Assembly (NCBI RefSeq): GCF_031085175.1
Contig: NZ_JAVHUY010000003.1
Coordinates: 186,001-250,000 of the forward strand
Length of the DNA: 64,000 nt
Direction of reading: 5' to 3'
Source: Phytohabitans maris
Lineage (GTDB): Bacteria; Actinomycetota; Actinomycetes; Mycobacteriales; Micromonosporaceae
Shown: in pieces, positions 48,726-56,982 of the stretch
How the letters are laid out: every line of letters begins with the position of its first letter
Numbering within the stretch: the stretch's first letter is position 1
Notes under the pieces: generated by a model
Seen by the model: the letters and a program-made list of their open reading frames with translations, nothing else
The model's database searches: none
Told to the model about the DNA's origin: nothing
Translations under genes and position numbers: made by a program

Positions 48726-49319
48726 GTGGCGCGTGAGCCCGTGGACCGCCGCGAACGCATCCTGGCCAGCTCGGCCAAGCTGTTCGCCCGCAACGGCGTG
48801 GCGGCGACGACGGTCCGCCAGATCGCGGACGAGGTCGGCATCCTCTCCGGGAGCCTCTACCACCACTTCGACTCCAAAGAGGCGATCGTCGACGAGGTGG
48901 TCTCGTCGTTCCTCACCGACCTGCGCACCCGGTACGAGAAGGTCCTCGCCAGCGACCTGGACGCCCGCGCGCGGCTGCACGACCTCGTCGTCGCCTCCCT
49001 CGAAGCGGTCGAGGCGCACCCGCACGCCACCGAGATCTACCAGAACGACGTCAACTACCTGAGCCAGCTCGACCGCTTCGCGTACCTGCGCAAGGCCGGC
49101 CGGGACGTGCAGAACGCCTGGCTGCAGGTGATCCAGGCGGGCATCGACGCGGGCGCCTTCCGGTCCGACATCGATCCCAAGATCCTCTACCGCCTGATGC
49201 GCGACGCGCTCTGGATGTCGGTCCGGTGGTTCAAGCCCACCCGGGAGTACCCGCGCGCCCGGCTGGCCGAAGACTGCACGTCGATCTTCCTGGACGGCCT
49301 GACCCAGGCTCCCCGCTGA
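48726..49319 (+). CDS. kstR2: KstR2-like TetR repressor (paralogue 2, probable master regulator)
   Basis: This 197-residue TetR protein has a helix-turn-helix at about residues 29-48 with ILSGSLYHHFDSKEAIVDE, almost as in KstR2, and a ligand domain with HPHATEIYQNDV and YRLMRDALWMSVRWF. KstR2 controls the HIP genes by binding AnCAAGnnCTTGnT and is induced by HIP-CoA. Its place between the ipd operon and a thiolase parallels the kstR2-fadA6 neighbourhood in mycobacteria. GTG 48726 has AGGTGAG seven bases upstream. It is clearly related to, but not identical with, the regulator at 10,563. Confidence 0.9.
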   Translation: MAREPVDRRERILASSAKLFARNGVAATTVRQIADEVGILSGSLYHHFDSKEAIVDEVVSSFLTDLRTRYEKVLASDLDARARLHDLVVASLEAVEAHPHATEIYQNDVNYLSQLDRFAYLRKAGRDVQNAWLQVIQAGIDAGAFRSDIDPKILYRLMRDALWMSVRWFKPTREYPRARLAEDCTSIFLDGLTQAPR

Positions 49320-49364
49320 CCGTTCCCGGCTCTTGACCTTGCGGCGGCCCGCGACCTAGGGTGT

Positions 49365-49378
49365 AGCAAGCGCTTGGT
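49365..49378. promoter_or_regulatory. KstR2-like operator (thiolase gene)
   Basis: AGCAAGCGCTTGGT is a perfect match, ending 25 bp before the thiolase GTG at 49,404 and 45 bp after the stop of the KstR2-like gene. It is the last box of the island. Confidence 0.87.
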
Positions 49379-49403
49379 TGGCGAGCGGTGACGGAAGGGG
49401 CAT

Positions 49404-50567
49404 GTGGTGGGCGCACCTTCCGCGGTGGTCGTCGCCGCCGCGCGTTCCCCGATCGGCCGCGCGGTCAAGGGCTCGCTGCGCGACGTCCGCGCCGACGACC
49501 TGGCCGCCACGATCGTCACGGCCGCGCTGGAACAGGTGCCCGAGCTCGACCCCCGCGACCTCGACGAGATCGTCATGGGCTGCGGCCAGCCCGCCGGCGA
49601 GCAGGGGTACGGCATCGGGCGGGTGGTCGCCGTGCTGCTCGGCCTCGACGCCGTGCCGGCCGCCACCGTCCAGCGGTACTGCGCGTCGAGCCTGAGCGCG
49701 GCCCGCTCCGCGTTCCACGCGATCGTCGCCGGCGAGGCCAGCGCCGTCGTCGCCGCCGGGGTCGAGTCCATCTCCCGGTACGCCGCCGGGAAGTCCGACG
49801 GGATGCCGGACACCCGCAACCCGCTCTTCGCCGCCGGCGGCCTCCCCGACGTGTACCTGCCGATGGGGCTCACCGCGGAGAACGTGGCCCGGCTGCGCGG
49901 GGTGGGCCGGGCCGAGCAGGACGCGTTCGCGGCGCTGAGCCAGCAGCGGGCCGAGCGGGCCCGGGAGAGCGGGTTCTGGGCCCGCGAGATCACCCCGGTG
50001 AAGGCGCCCGACGGCACGCTGGTCACCCAGGACGACAGCCCACGCCCGGGGGTCACCGAGGCCGGCCTCGCCGCGCTGAAGCCGGTCTTCCGCGAGGACG
50101 GCACCGTCACGGCCGGCAACTGCTGCCCGCTCAACGACGGCGCGGCGGCGCTGGTGATCATGTCGGACCGGCGCGCCGCCGACCTCGGCATCACGCCGCT
50201 GGCCCGGATCGTCGCCACCGGCGTCTCCGCCCTCTCCCCCGAGATCATGGGGCTGGGGCCGGTCGAGTCGAGCCGGCGCGCGCTGGCGACCGCCGGGATG
50301 ACCATCGACGACATCGACCTCGTCGAGATCAACGAGGCGTTCGCCGCGCAGGTGCTGCCCTGCTGCGCGGACCTCGGCGCGGACCTGTCCAAGGTGAACC
50401 CGTTCGGCGGCGCGATCGCGGTCGGCCACCCGTACGGCATGACCGGCGCCCGCATGATCGGCACGGCCGTCAACGGCCTGCGCGAGCGGGACGGCAGCCT
50501 GGCCCTGGTCACGCTCTGCGCGGCCGGCGGCCAGGGCCTGGCGATGGTCCTGGAACGGTGCTCGTGA
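49404..50567 (+). CDS. Acetyl-CoA acetyltransferase/thiolase
   Basis: This 387-residue thiolase has nucleophile Cys93 in QRYCASSLSAA, VEINEAFAAQV, GGAIAVGHPYGMTGAR and the C-terminal LCAAGGQG cysteine. It belongs to a different branch from the two FadA6-like copies. It probably cleaves acetyl- or propionyl-CoA units in the last rounds. GTG 49404 is followed at once by a second GTG; GGAAGGGG precedes them. It has its own operator and is followed by the MFS gene after 38 bases. Confidence 0.9.
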   Translation: MVGAPSAVVVAAARSPIGRAVKGSLRDVRADDLAATIVTAALEQVPELDPRDLDEIVMGCGQPAGEQGYGIGRVVAVLLGLDAVPAATVQRYCASSLSAARSAFHAIVAGEASAVVAAGVESISRYAAGKSDGMPDTRNPLFAAGGLPDVYLPMGLTAENVARLRGVGRAEQDAFAALSQQRAERARESGFWAREITPVKAPDGTLVTQDDSPRPGVTEAGLAALKPVFREDGTVTAGNCCPLNDGAAALVIMSDRRAADLGITPLARIVATGVSALSPEIMGLGPVESSRRALATAGMTIDDIDLVEINEAFAAQVLPCCADLGADLSKVNPFGGAIAVGHPYGMTGARMIGTAVNGLRERDGSLALVTLCAAGGQGLAMVLERCS

Positions 50568-50605
50568 GCGGGCGGCGCCACCGCGCCGGCCGCTAGGCGC
50601 CCGCG

Positions 50606-52078
50606 TTGCGCGCCACCGGTACCGCCCGCCAAGGGGTGACGTTCGCCGTGCTGGCGTGCGCCGCGGCCGCGTTCGCGATGCTCCAGTCCTTCGTGATCCC
50701 GGTGCTGCCGACGCTGCAGGCCGCGTTCGGCACCACGCAGGGCGCGGCCACCTGGATCCTCACCGCCTGCCTGCTCTCCGCCGCCGTCTGTACCCCGATC
50801 ATGGGCCGGATCGGCGACCTGGTCGGCCGCAAGCGGATCCTGGTCGTCACGCTCGTTCTGCTCGTCGCCGGCTCGCTGCTCGCCGCGGTCGCCGACAGCA
50901 TCGGCGTGATGATCTTCGCGCGGGTGGTCCAGGGGGTCGGCGGCGGCGTGCTCCCGCTCTCGTTCGGCATCGTCCGCGACGAGTTCCCGCCCGAGAAGGT
51001 GGCCGCCTCGGTCGGCGCGATCGCCTCGCTCACCGCGATCGGCGCCGGGCTGGGCGTGGTGCTCACCGGCCCGATCGTGGCCACCCTCGGGTACCGCTGG
51101 CTCTTCTGGTTTCCGCTGATCGTGATCGGGCTGACCGCGGTCGCGGCGTGGCTGTTCGTCCCGGAGCCGCCCGCCGGCGCCGGCAAGGTCGCGGCCGAGG
51201 AGCGGCGCGACGGGCCCGCGGCCGCCGGCGAGCGGAGCGAGCGCGGCGGGATCGGCTGGCTGCCGGCGCTCTTCCTGACCGCGTGGCTGGTCGCGCTCCT
51301 GCTGGCGCTGAGCTTCGGCCCGGAACGCGGCTGGCTCTCCCCGGCGATCGTGGCCCTGCTCGCCGGCGCGGTCGCCGCCGGCGCGCTCTGGGCGGCGGCC
51401 GAGTCGCGGGCCCGGCGGCCCCTCATCGACCTGCGCATGATGCGGATGACCGCGGTCTGGACGACCAACCTCGTCGCGCTGCTCGTCGGCATCGGGCTCT
51501 TCGCCACGTTCGGCTTCCTGCCGCAGCTCGTGCAGACCCCGCCGGAGGTCGGGTACGGGTTCGGCGCCACGGTCGCCGAATCCGGCATGATCATCTTCCC
51601 GTCGTGCGTGACCCAGGTCGCGGTGGGGCTCCTCAACACCCGCCTCGAACGCCGGCTCGGCGGCAAGGCGCTGGTCGTCGCCGGCTGCCTCGCCTGCGCC
51701 GCGTCGATGACCGCGATCGCGTTCGCGCACCACGACGCCGCGCCGCTGTACGTGGCGAGCGCCGTGCTCGGCTTCGGCGTGGGGCTCTCGCTCTCCGGGC
51801 TCGCCGGCCTGATCGTCACGGCGGTGCCGGCCGGGCAGATCGGCGTCGCGAGCGGCATGAACGCGAACGTCCGCATGATCGGCGGCAGCATCGGCGCCGC
51901 GCTGATGGCGAGCATCGTACAGTCCAGTGTGGACTCGGGCGGGCCGCCGGCGGAGTGGGGGTACACGACCGGCTTCGCCGTGCTCGGCGCGAGCTACCTG
52001 CTCGCCGGCGCCGCCGCGCTGCTGATCCCGACCGCCACCGGACGCCCGCTGCGCCAGCCGGCCACCGTACCCGCGTAG
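50606..52078 (+). CDS. MFS transporter, DHA2/EmrB-like
   Basis: This 490-residue protein has about 14 hydrophobic segments and the motif GRIGDLVGRKR of drug/H+ antiporters between helices 2 and 3, with RVVQGVGGGVLPLSFG in helix 4-5. It is a DHA2-type exporter or importer in the inner membrane. TTG 50606 is the longest start; GTG 50636, ten codons on, is a reasonable alternative. It may share transcription with the thiolase (38-bp gap) but has no KstR2-like box of its own. Its substrate is unknown; export of a pathway intermediate is one possibility. Confidence 0.88.
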   Translation: MRATGTARQGVTFAVLACAAAAFAMLQSFVIPVLPTLQAAFGTTQGAATWILTACLLSAAVCTPIMGRIGDLVGRKRILVVTLVLLVAGSLLAAVADSIGVMIFARVVQGVGGGVLPLSFGIVRDEFPPEKVAASVGAIASLTAIGAGLGVVLTGPIVATLGYRWLFWFPLIVIGLTAVAAWLFVPEPPAGAGKVAAEERRDGPAAAGERSERGGIGWLPALFLTAWLVALLLALSFGPERGWLSPAIVALLAGAVAAGALWAAAESRARRPLIDLRMMRMTAVWTTNLVALLVGIGLFATFGFLPQLVQTPPEVGYGFGATVAESGMIIFPSCVTQVAVGLLNTRLERRLGGKALVVAGCLACAASMTAIAFAHHDAAPLYVASAVLGFGVGLSLSGLAGLIVTAVPAGQIGVASGMNANVRMIGGSIGAALMASIVQSSVDSGGPPAEWGYTTGFAVLGASYLLAGAAALLIPTATGRPLRQPATVPA

Positions 52079-52095
52079 GGACCGCCGGCGACCGG

Positions 52096-52836
52096 TCAGC
52101 GGTGGACGAGGCCGCCGCCGACCTCGATGACCTGGCCGGTGGTCGCGGCGGCGCCGTCGGAGACCAGGAAGCGGACGGCGGCGACCAGGTCGTCCGGCAC
52201 CAGCCGGCGCGGTACCGCCTGGGCGGCCAGGGTCCGGGCGACGGCCTCCGGGTCTTCGCGCCCGCCGGCGAGCTCGACCTCGCCCTGGGTCTGGATCGCG
52301 CCGGGCGAGATCGCGTTCACGGTGATGCCGGAGCGGCCCAGCGCGCGGGCCAGCGACCGGGTGAGGCCGACCAGGGCGGCTTTGCTGGAGACGTACGACG
52401 GGCCGGAGGGGCCGCCGAGGCGGACGGTCGCCGAGGTGATGTTGACGATCCGGCCCCAGCCGCGTTCGGCCATGCCGGCGGCGAAGGCCTGGGCCAGCAG
52501 CATCGGGGCGGTCACGTTCACCGCGAACGTCGCCTGCCACTCCCCCAGCTCCAGCCCGCGGATGTCCACGTTGGAGGCCCGGGCGGCGTTGTTGACGAGC
52601 ACGTCCACCGGGCCCGCGTGGACGGCCAGATCCCGTACCGCGCCGGGGTCGGAGAGGTCGGCCTCGAGCGTGCGCACCTCGGCGCCGCGCTCCCGGCACT
52701 GCCGCGCCACCTGGGCCACCTCGTCGGGGGCCGCCAGGTGGTGCAGCAGCAGGGTGCGGTCCGGCTGGGCGAGGCCGGTGGCGAGCGCGGCGCCGATGCC
52801 CCGCCGCGCGCCGGTGACCAGGATGCGGTGCGTCAC
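52096..52836 (-). CDS. SDR-family oxidoreductase
   Basis: This 246-residue SDR has VTGARRGIG near residue 8, VNNAARASN, Ser in NITSATVRL and catalytic Y-V-S-S-K, ending in EVGGGLVHR. It is the last gene of the sugar-type operon and overlaps the zinc dehydrogenase upstream (GTGA, start GTG 52836). A polyol or sugar-acid dehydrogenase or 3-oxoacyl reductase role is possible. Confidence 0.9.
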   Translation of the reverse strand: MTHRILVTGARRGIGAALATGLAQPDRTLLLHHLAAPDEVAQVARQCRERGAEVRTLEADLSDPGAVRDLAVHAGPVDVLVNNAARASNVDIRGLELGEWQATFAVNVTAPMLLAQAFAAGMAERGWGRIVNITSATVRLGGPSGPSYVSSKAALVGLTRSLARALGRSGITVNAISPGAIQTQGEVELAGGREDPEAVARTLAAQAVPRRLVPDDLVAAVRFLVSDGAAATTGQVIEVGGGLVHR

Positions 52837-53831
52837 GAGGGTTCCTCCGGGGTCAGCACGGTCTTGATCGTCTCACCCGAGCGGACCAGCGCGAGCGCCG
52901 CCGCCGCGTCGTCGAGCCGGAACCGGTCGGTGACCAGCGGGGCGAGCCGGCCGGCGTGCCGGCGGAGGGTGTCGACCGCGGCCGGGAAGCTGTGCAGGAT
53001 GGCCATCGAACCGACGATGGTCAGCTCGTCGGCGTAGAGGCGGTAGGGCGGGACCGGGACGGTGGCCTCCGGCCGGGCCACCCCGAAGACCAGCAGCGTG
53101 CCGGCGCGGGCCACGCCGGCGAGCGCCCGCTCGAACGCGGCGGGGTTGCCGGTCGCCTCGACCACGGACGGAGCGCGCAGCCCGGCGGCCTCCTCCGGCG
53201 TGCGGACGTCGGCGCCGGTGAGCCGGGCCGCGAGGGCGCGGCGGGCCGGGTTGACCTCCACCAGCGTCACCGGTCCGACCCCGCGGGCCTCCAGCAGGAC
53301 CGCCATGAGCAGCCCCATGGTGCCGGCGCCGTACACGATCGCGGGCCGGTCCGGCGGCGGGTCCAGGCGGCGCAGCCCGCGCACGGCGCAGGCGACCGGC
53401 TCGGCCAGCGGGGCGACCTCGATCGGGAACCCCGGTTCCAGCCGGTGCAGGTTGGCGGCGGGTACCGCGGTGAACTCGGCCCAGGCGCCGTCCCGGGTGG
53501 CGCCGACGGCCGCCCACCGCTCGCACATGTTGCCCTGCCCGCGGCGGCACGGGTCGCAGGCACCGCAGTGCAGCGAGGGGTCGACAGCCACCAGGTCGCC
53601 GGTCCGGTACCCGGTGACGCCGGCGCCGGCCGCGACCACCTCGCCCCACGGCTCGTGCCCGGGGACCAGCGGAAACCGGTCGGTGCCGAGATCGCCGGCG
53701 AGCAGGTGCAGGTCGGTGCCGCAGATGCCGCAGGAGCGGACCGCGACGACCACCTCGCCGGGGCCGGGCGTGGGGTCGGGTACCCGGGTGACGGCGAGCT
53801 CGCCCGGCCCGGTGGCGAGGACGGCGCGCAT
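52833..53831 (-). CDS. Zinc-dependent alcohol dehydrogenase, sorbitol/threonine dehydrogenase-like
   Basis: This 332-residue MDR-family enzyme has catalytic zinc motif GICGTDLHLLAGD and PGHEPWGEV, the structural zinc cysteines in HCGACDPCRRGQGNMC, and an NAD(P) Rossmann motif VYGAGTMGLL. The layout is that of polyol or L-threonine dehydrogenases. The start ATG 53831 shares one base with the TGA of the upstream gene (TGATG). It is one of three consecutive MDR genes in the operon. Confidence 0.92.
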   Translation of the reverse strand: MRAVLATGPGELAVTRVPDPTPGPGEVVVAVRSCGICGTDLHLLAGDLGTDRFPLVPGHEPWGEVVAAGAGVTGYRTGDLVAVDPSLHCGACDPCRRGQGNMCERWAAVGATRDGAWAEFTAVPAANLHRLEPGFPIEVAPLAEPVACAVRGLRRLDPPPDRPAIVYGAGTMGLLMAVLLEARGVGPVTLVEVNPARRALAARLTGADVRTPEEAAGLRAPSVVEATGNPAAFERALAGVARAGTLLVFGVARPEATVPVPPYRLYADELTIVGSMAILHSFPAAVDTLRRHAGRLAPLVTDRFRLDDAAAALALVRSGETIKTVLTPEEPS

Positions 53832-54928
53832 CAGGCGTCGAAGACGATCAGGCCGCGGGTGGCGGCGCCGGAGCGCAGCGCGTCGTACGCCTCGTCCATC
53901 TGGTCGACCCGCCACCGGTGGGAGACCATCGCGGCGAGGTCGAGGCGGCCGGCGAGGTACAGGTCGACGAGGTCGGGGAAGTCGACCGGCGGGTTGGAGG
54001 AGCCGTACTTGGAGGCGATGACCCGGCGCTCGCCGTTGAGCAGGTGGCCGGGGTCGAAGGTGAGGGTGGCGCCGTCCGGGTAGCCGGCGATCACCACGCA
54101 GGTGCCGCGGACCGCGAGGCTGGCCATGGCGAGCGGAAACGCCGGGGCCGCGCTGGTGGTGACGAACGCGTGGTCGACGCCCCGGCCGGCGGCGTCCCGG
54201 ATCCGGTCGGCGGCGTCCGGGGCGGCGGCGTCGACGCAGTGCGTGGCGCCCATGCGGGTGAGCGCGGCGAACTTGTCCGTGCGCACGTCGACCGCGATCA
54301 CCGGGTAGGCGCCGGCGAGCGCGGCGGCGTGCAGGGCGCTGATGCCGACCCCGCCGCAGCCGACGACCGCGACGGCCTCGCCGGGGCGGACCCGGGCCGT
54401 GTTGCGGACCGCGCCGACGCCGGTGGCGGCCGCGCAGCCGATCAGCGCGGCGAGGTCGAGCGGCATGGCCGGGTCGACCGGTACGACGGCCCGCTCGGCG
54501 ACGACGGTCAGCGGCGCGTTGGTGGCGGGTCCATAGTGGAACACCTCGGTGCCGCCGTGGTGGAAGCGGGTGGTGCCGTCGGCCATCCGGCCCAGCGGTG
54601 GCTGGTGGGCGCAGAGCGCCGGGTAACCCTGGCGGCAGGTGCGGCAGCGGTCGCAGCCGGGCGCCCAGGAGACGATCACGTGGTCGCCGGGTGCCACAGT
54701 GGACACTCCGGGGCCGGTCGCCTCTACGACGCCGGCGCCCTCGTCGCCGAGCACGATCGGCATGGGGATGGCCGCGTGCTCGCCGTCGATCGCGTACAGG
54801 CAGCTGTGGCAGACGCCGGAGGCGGCCATGCGGACCCGTACCTCGCCGGCCCGGGGCTCGTCGACGTCGAGGTCGAGGAGGCGGTGCGGTGTCCGCGCCC
54901 CGGTCAGCACCGGCGTGGGGACGATCAT
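53831..54928 (-). CDS. Zinc-dependent alcohol dehydrogenase with altered zinc ligand
   Basis: This 365-residue MDR enzyme has SGVCHSCLYAIDG, structural zinc cysteines in GCDRCRTCRQGYPALC, and VVGCGGVGISALHAAALAGA for the cofactor. Where related class III-type dehydrogenases have G-H-E, this one reads LGDEGAGVVE, so the zinc-binding His is Asp. Asp can bind zinc, but the change is notable. ATG 54928 overlaps the upstream stop (ATGA). An alcohol or hemiacetal oxidation role is expected. Confidence 0.9.
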   Translation of the reverse strand: MIVPTPVLTGARTPHRLLDLDVDEPRAGEVRVRMAASGVCHSCLYAIDGEHAAIPMPIVLGDEGAGVVEATGPGVSTVAPGDHVIVSWAPGCDRCRTCRQGYPALCAHQPPLGRMADGTTRFHHGGTEVFHYGPATNAPLTVVAERAVVPVDPAMPLDLAALIGCAAATGVGAVRNTARVRPGEAVAVVGCGGVGISALHAAALAGAYPVIAVDVRTDKFAALTRMGATHCVDAAAPDAADRIRDAAGRGVDHAFVTTSAAPAFPLAMASLAVRGTCVVIAGYPDGATLTFDPGHLLNGERRVIASKYGSSNPPVDFPDLVDLYLAGRLDLAAMVSHRWRVDQMDEAYDALRSGAATRGLIVFDA

Positions 54929-55917
54929 GGCGTACCTCCCGGGTCAGCGGCCGGACCGGCCAGGTGGATCTTGACTTCGCCGCCGCCGGCCGCGGCCCGC
55001 AGCGCGGCGGGCGCGTCGGCGAGGGGGCGTACGGCGGTGACGAGCCGGTGCACCGGCGCGCCCGCGGCGATGAGCCGCTCGGCGGCGGCGAAGTCGTCCG
55101 GGACGTACATGGCGGAGCCGGCGAGGCGGATCTCGTGGTCCTGGATCGTCTCCACGGTGAGGTCGACCGGGCCGTGCCCCACGCCGACGACCACCACGGT
55201 GCCGCCGCGCATCGCCAGGCGCAGCGCGGATCCGAGCGAGCCGCGCGAGGCCACGCAGTCGAACACGACGTCGGGCCGGCCGTCGAGCGCCGCCGCGATC
55301 CCGTCCTCGGAGGCGGGGTCCAGCGCGGCGGCCGCGCCCAGGGAGGCGGCCAGGTCGCGCTTGGTGGCGACCGGGTCGGTGACCACCACGCGCGCGGCTC
55401 CGCCGGCGAGCGCGGCGAGCAGCACGCACTGGCCGATGCTCCCCCCGCCGAGGACCGCCACGGTGGCGCCGCCGACCCCACCCGCGACGGTGGTGGCGTG
55501 CACGGCGGTGGCCAGCGGCTCGGTCATCGCGGCCGCGGCCAGGCTGACGCCGGGCGGCACCGGGGCGAGCGCGGCGGCCGGTACGGTGAACGCGTCGGCG
55601 AAGCCGCCCGGCCGGTGCGACCCGACGCCGACCAGGTTGGCGCAGAGGTTGGGGCGACCGCGTCCACAGTAGAAACAGTCGCCGCAGGCGACCGCGGGGC
55701 GCAGGTAGAAGCGCTCGTCGCCGACCAGGCCGGAGGCCTCGTGGCCGGGCGCGATCGGGTACGGCAGCCACGGGTGTCCACGGTGGAGGGTGTGCAGGTC
55801 GGAGCCGCAGATCCCGGCGTACGCGGTGCGCACCAGCACCTCGCCGTCGGCCGGCTCGGGCTCCGGCACCTCGCGCACCTCGACCGCGCCCGGCCCGGTG
55901 ATCCACACCTGTCTCAT
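54925..55917 (-). CDS. Zinc-dependent alcohol dehydrogenase, polyol-dehydrogenase-like
   Basis: This 330-residue MDR enzyme has GICGSDLHTLHRG, IAPGHEASGLV, CGDCFYCGRGRPNLC for structural zinc, and LGGGSIGQCVLLAALAGGA. The N-terminal zinc site is standard. It resembles sorbitol or L-idonate dehydrogenases and differs from the other two copies, so three successive or alternative oxidations are possible. ATG 55917 follows the ManA-like stop by three bases. Confidence 0.91.
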   Translation of the reverse strand: MRQVWITGPGAVEVREVPEPEPADGEVLVRTAYAGICGSDLHTLHRGHPWLPYPIAPGHEASGLVGDERFYLRPAVACGDCFYCGRGRPNLCANLVGVGSHRPGGFADAFTVPAAALAPVPPGVSLAAAAMTEPLATAVHATTVAGGVGGATVAVLGGGSIGQCVLLAALAGGAARVVVTDPVATKRDLAASLGAAAALDPASEDGIAAALDGRPDVVFDCVASRGSLGSALRLAMRGGTVVVVGVGHGPVDLTVETIQDHEIRLAGSAMYVPDDFAAAERLIAAGAPVHRLVTAVRPLADAPAALRAAAGGGEVKIHLAGPAADPGGTP

Positions 55918-55920
55918 CGC

Positions 55921-56982
55921 TCAGACCTCCGCGGGCCGGCAGACGATCGCGGCCACCTCGCCGCGGAACTCCAGCGCCCCGGCCGCGGACGGGGCGACGA
56001 GGGTCTTGCCGCGGTCGATCGGCAGGCTCCCGCCGGCCCAGCGCAGCTCGCCCCGGCCGGCGGTGACCACGACGACCGCGAAGCCCGCGTCGGGGAGCGT
56101 GACCGTACCGGCGCACTCGACCAGCCAGGCCCGGAAGTACGTGTCGGCGGCCGGCCCGAAGAGGTTGGCGACGCCGGGTACGCCGGGCAGCGGGCGCGGG
56201 GTGGGGAGCAGGTCGTCCAGGCGGTAGGCGTAGCTCTCCAGGTCGAAGCAGGACAGCGCGAGGTCCCAGCCGAGGCCGAGCGTGGCGGCGTCCGCGTCGA
56301 CCCGGAAGGCGGTGTGGTCGGCGAGGATCGAGAACGACGTCGGCTCCTGCAGCTCGACGATCGTGACGCCGGGGCCGATCGCGTGGGGCAGCCCGGCGGG
56401 TACGTAGAGCACCTGCCCGGGCCGCACGGTGAGCTCGTTCATGGCGGCGAGCATCGCGGCGGTGTCCTGGTCGGCGATCCAGCGGCGCAGGTCCGCGCGG
56501 TCGACGCGGTGGCGCATGCCGAGCCACACCTTGGCGTCGCCGGTCGTGGCGAGCACGATCCAGCCTTCGGTCTTGCCGAAGACGCACTCCAGGTGCTCGC
56601 GGGCGAAGGCGCGGCTCGGGTGGCAGTGCACCGGCAGCCGCTCGCCCGCGTCGAGCAGCTTCACCAGCAGTCCACTGTGGCCGCCGAACGTCGCCGCGAG
56701 CCGCTCCCCCAGCCATCCGACCGGGTCGTCCGCCACCAGGTCGGCCAGCGAACCGAGCGGGGTGCGGGAGACGCCGGTGTCGGCGGGGTGGCCGGGCGGG
56801 AGGATGGCCGCCGGCAGCGCGGTCATCGACCCCACCCAGTCCTCGGGTCCCCGCTCGACGCTCTGGCTGGACGACCCGGACGGCCGTCCCGCGCCGGACG
56901 TGCCCCGGAAGTCGTCGATCCCGGCGCCGCCGGCGTAGTAGACCGGGACCCGGTTGTCGCCCAGGAGCAGCGGTGCGGTCAC
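55921..56982 (-). CDS. Class I mannose-6-phosphate isomerase-like (ManA family)
   Basis: This 353-residue cupin-type phosphomannose isomerase-like protein has the metal motif VHCHPSRAFA, a following ECVFGKTEGW with Glu, and VPAGLPHAIGPG. The family interconverts mannose-6-phosphate and fructose-6-phosphate or related ketose/aldose pairs. Membership in a specialised operon suggests a different sugar substrate. GTG 56982 has GGAGG six bases upstream and overlaps the M81 stop (GTGA). Confidence 0.87.
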   Translation of the reverse strand: MTAPLLLGDNRVPVYYAGGAGIDDFRGTSGAGRPSGSSSQSVERGPEDWVGSMTALPAAILPPGHPADTGVSRTPLGSLADLVADDPVGWLGERLAATFGGHSGLLVKLLDAGERLPVHCHPSRAFAREHLECVFGKTEGWIVLATTGDAKVWLGMRHRVDRADLRRWIADQDTAAMLAAMNELTVRPGQVLYVPAGLPHAIGPGVTIVELQEPTSFSILADHTAFRVDADAATLGLGWDLALSCFDLESYAYRLDDLLPTPRPLPGVPGVANLFGPAADTYFRAWLVECAGTVTLPDAGFAVVVVTAGRGELRWAGGSLPIDRGKTLVAPSAAGALEFRGEVAAIVCRPAEV

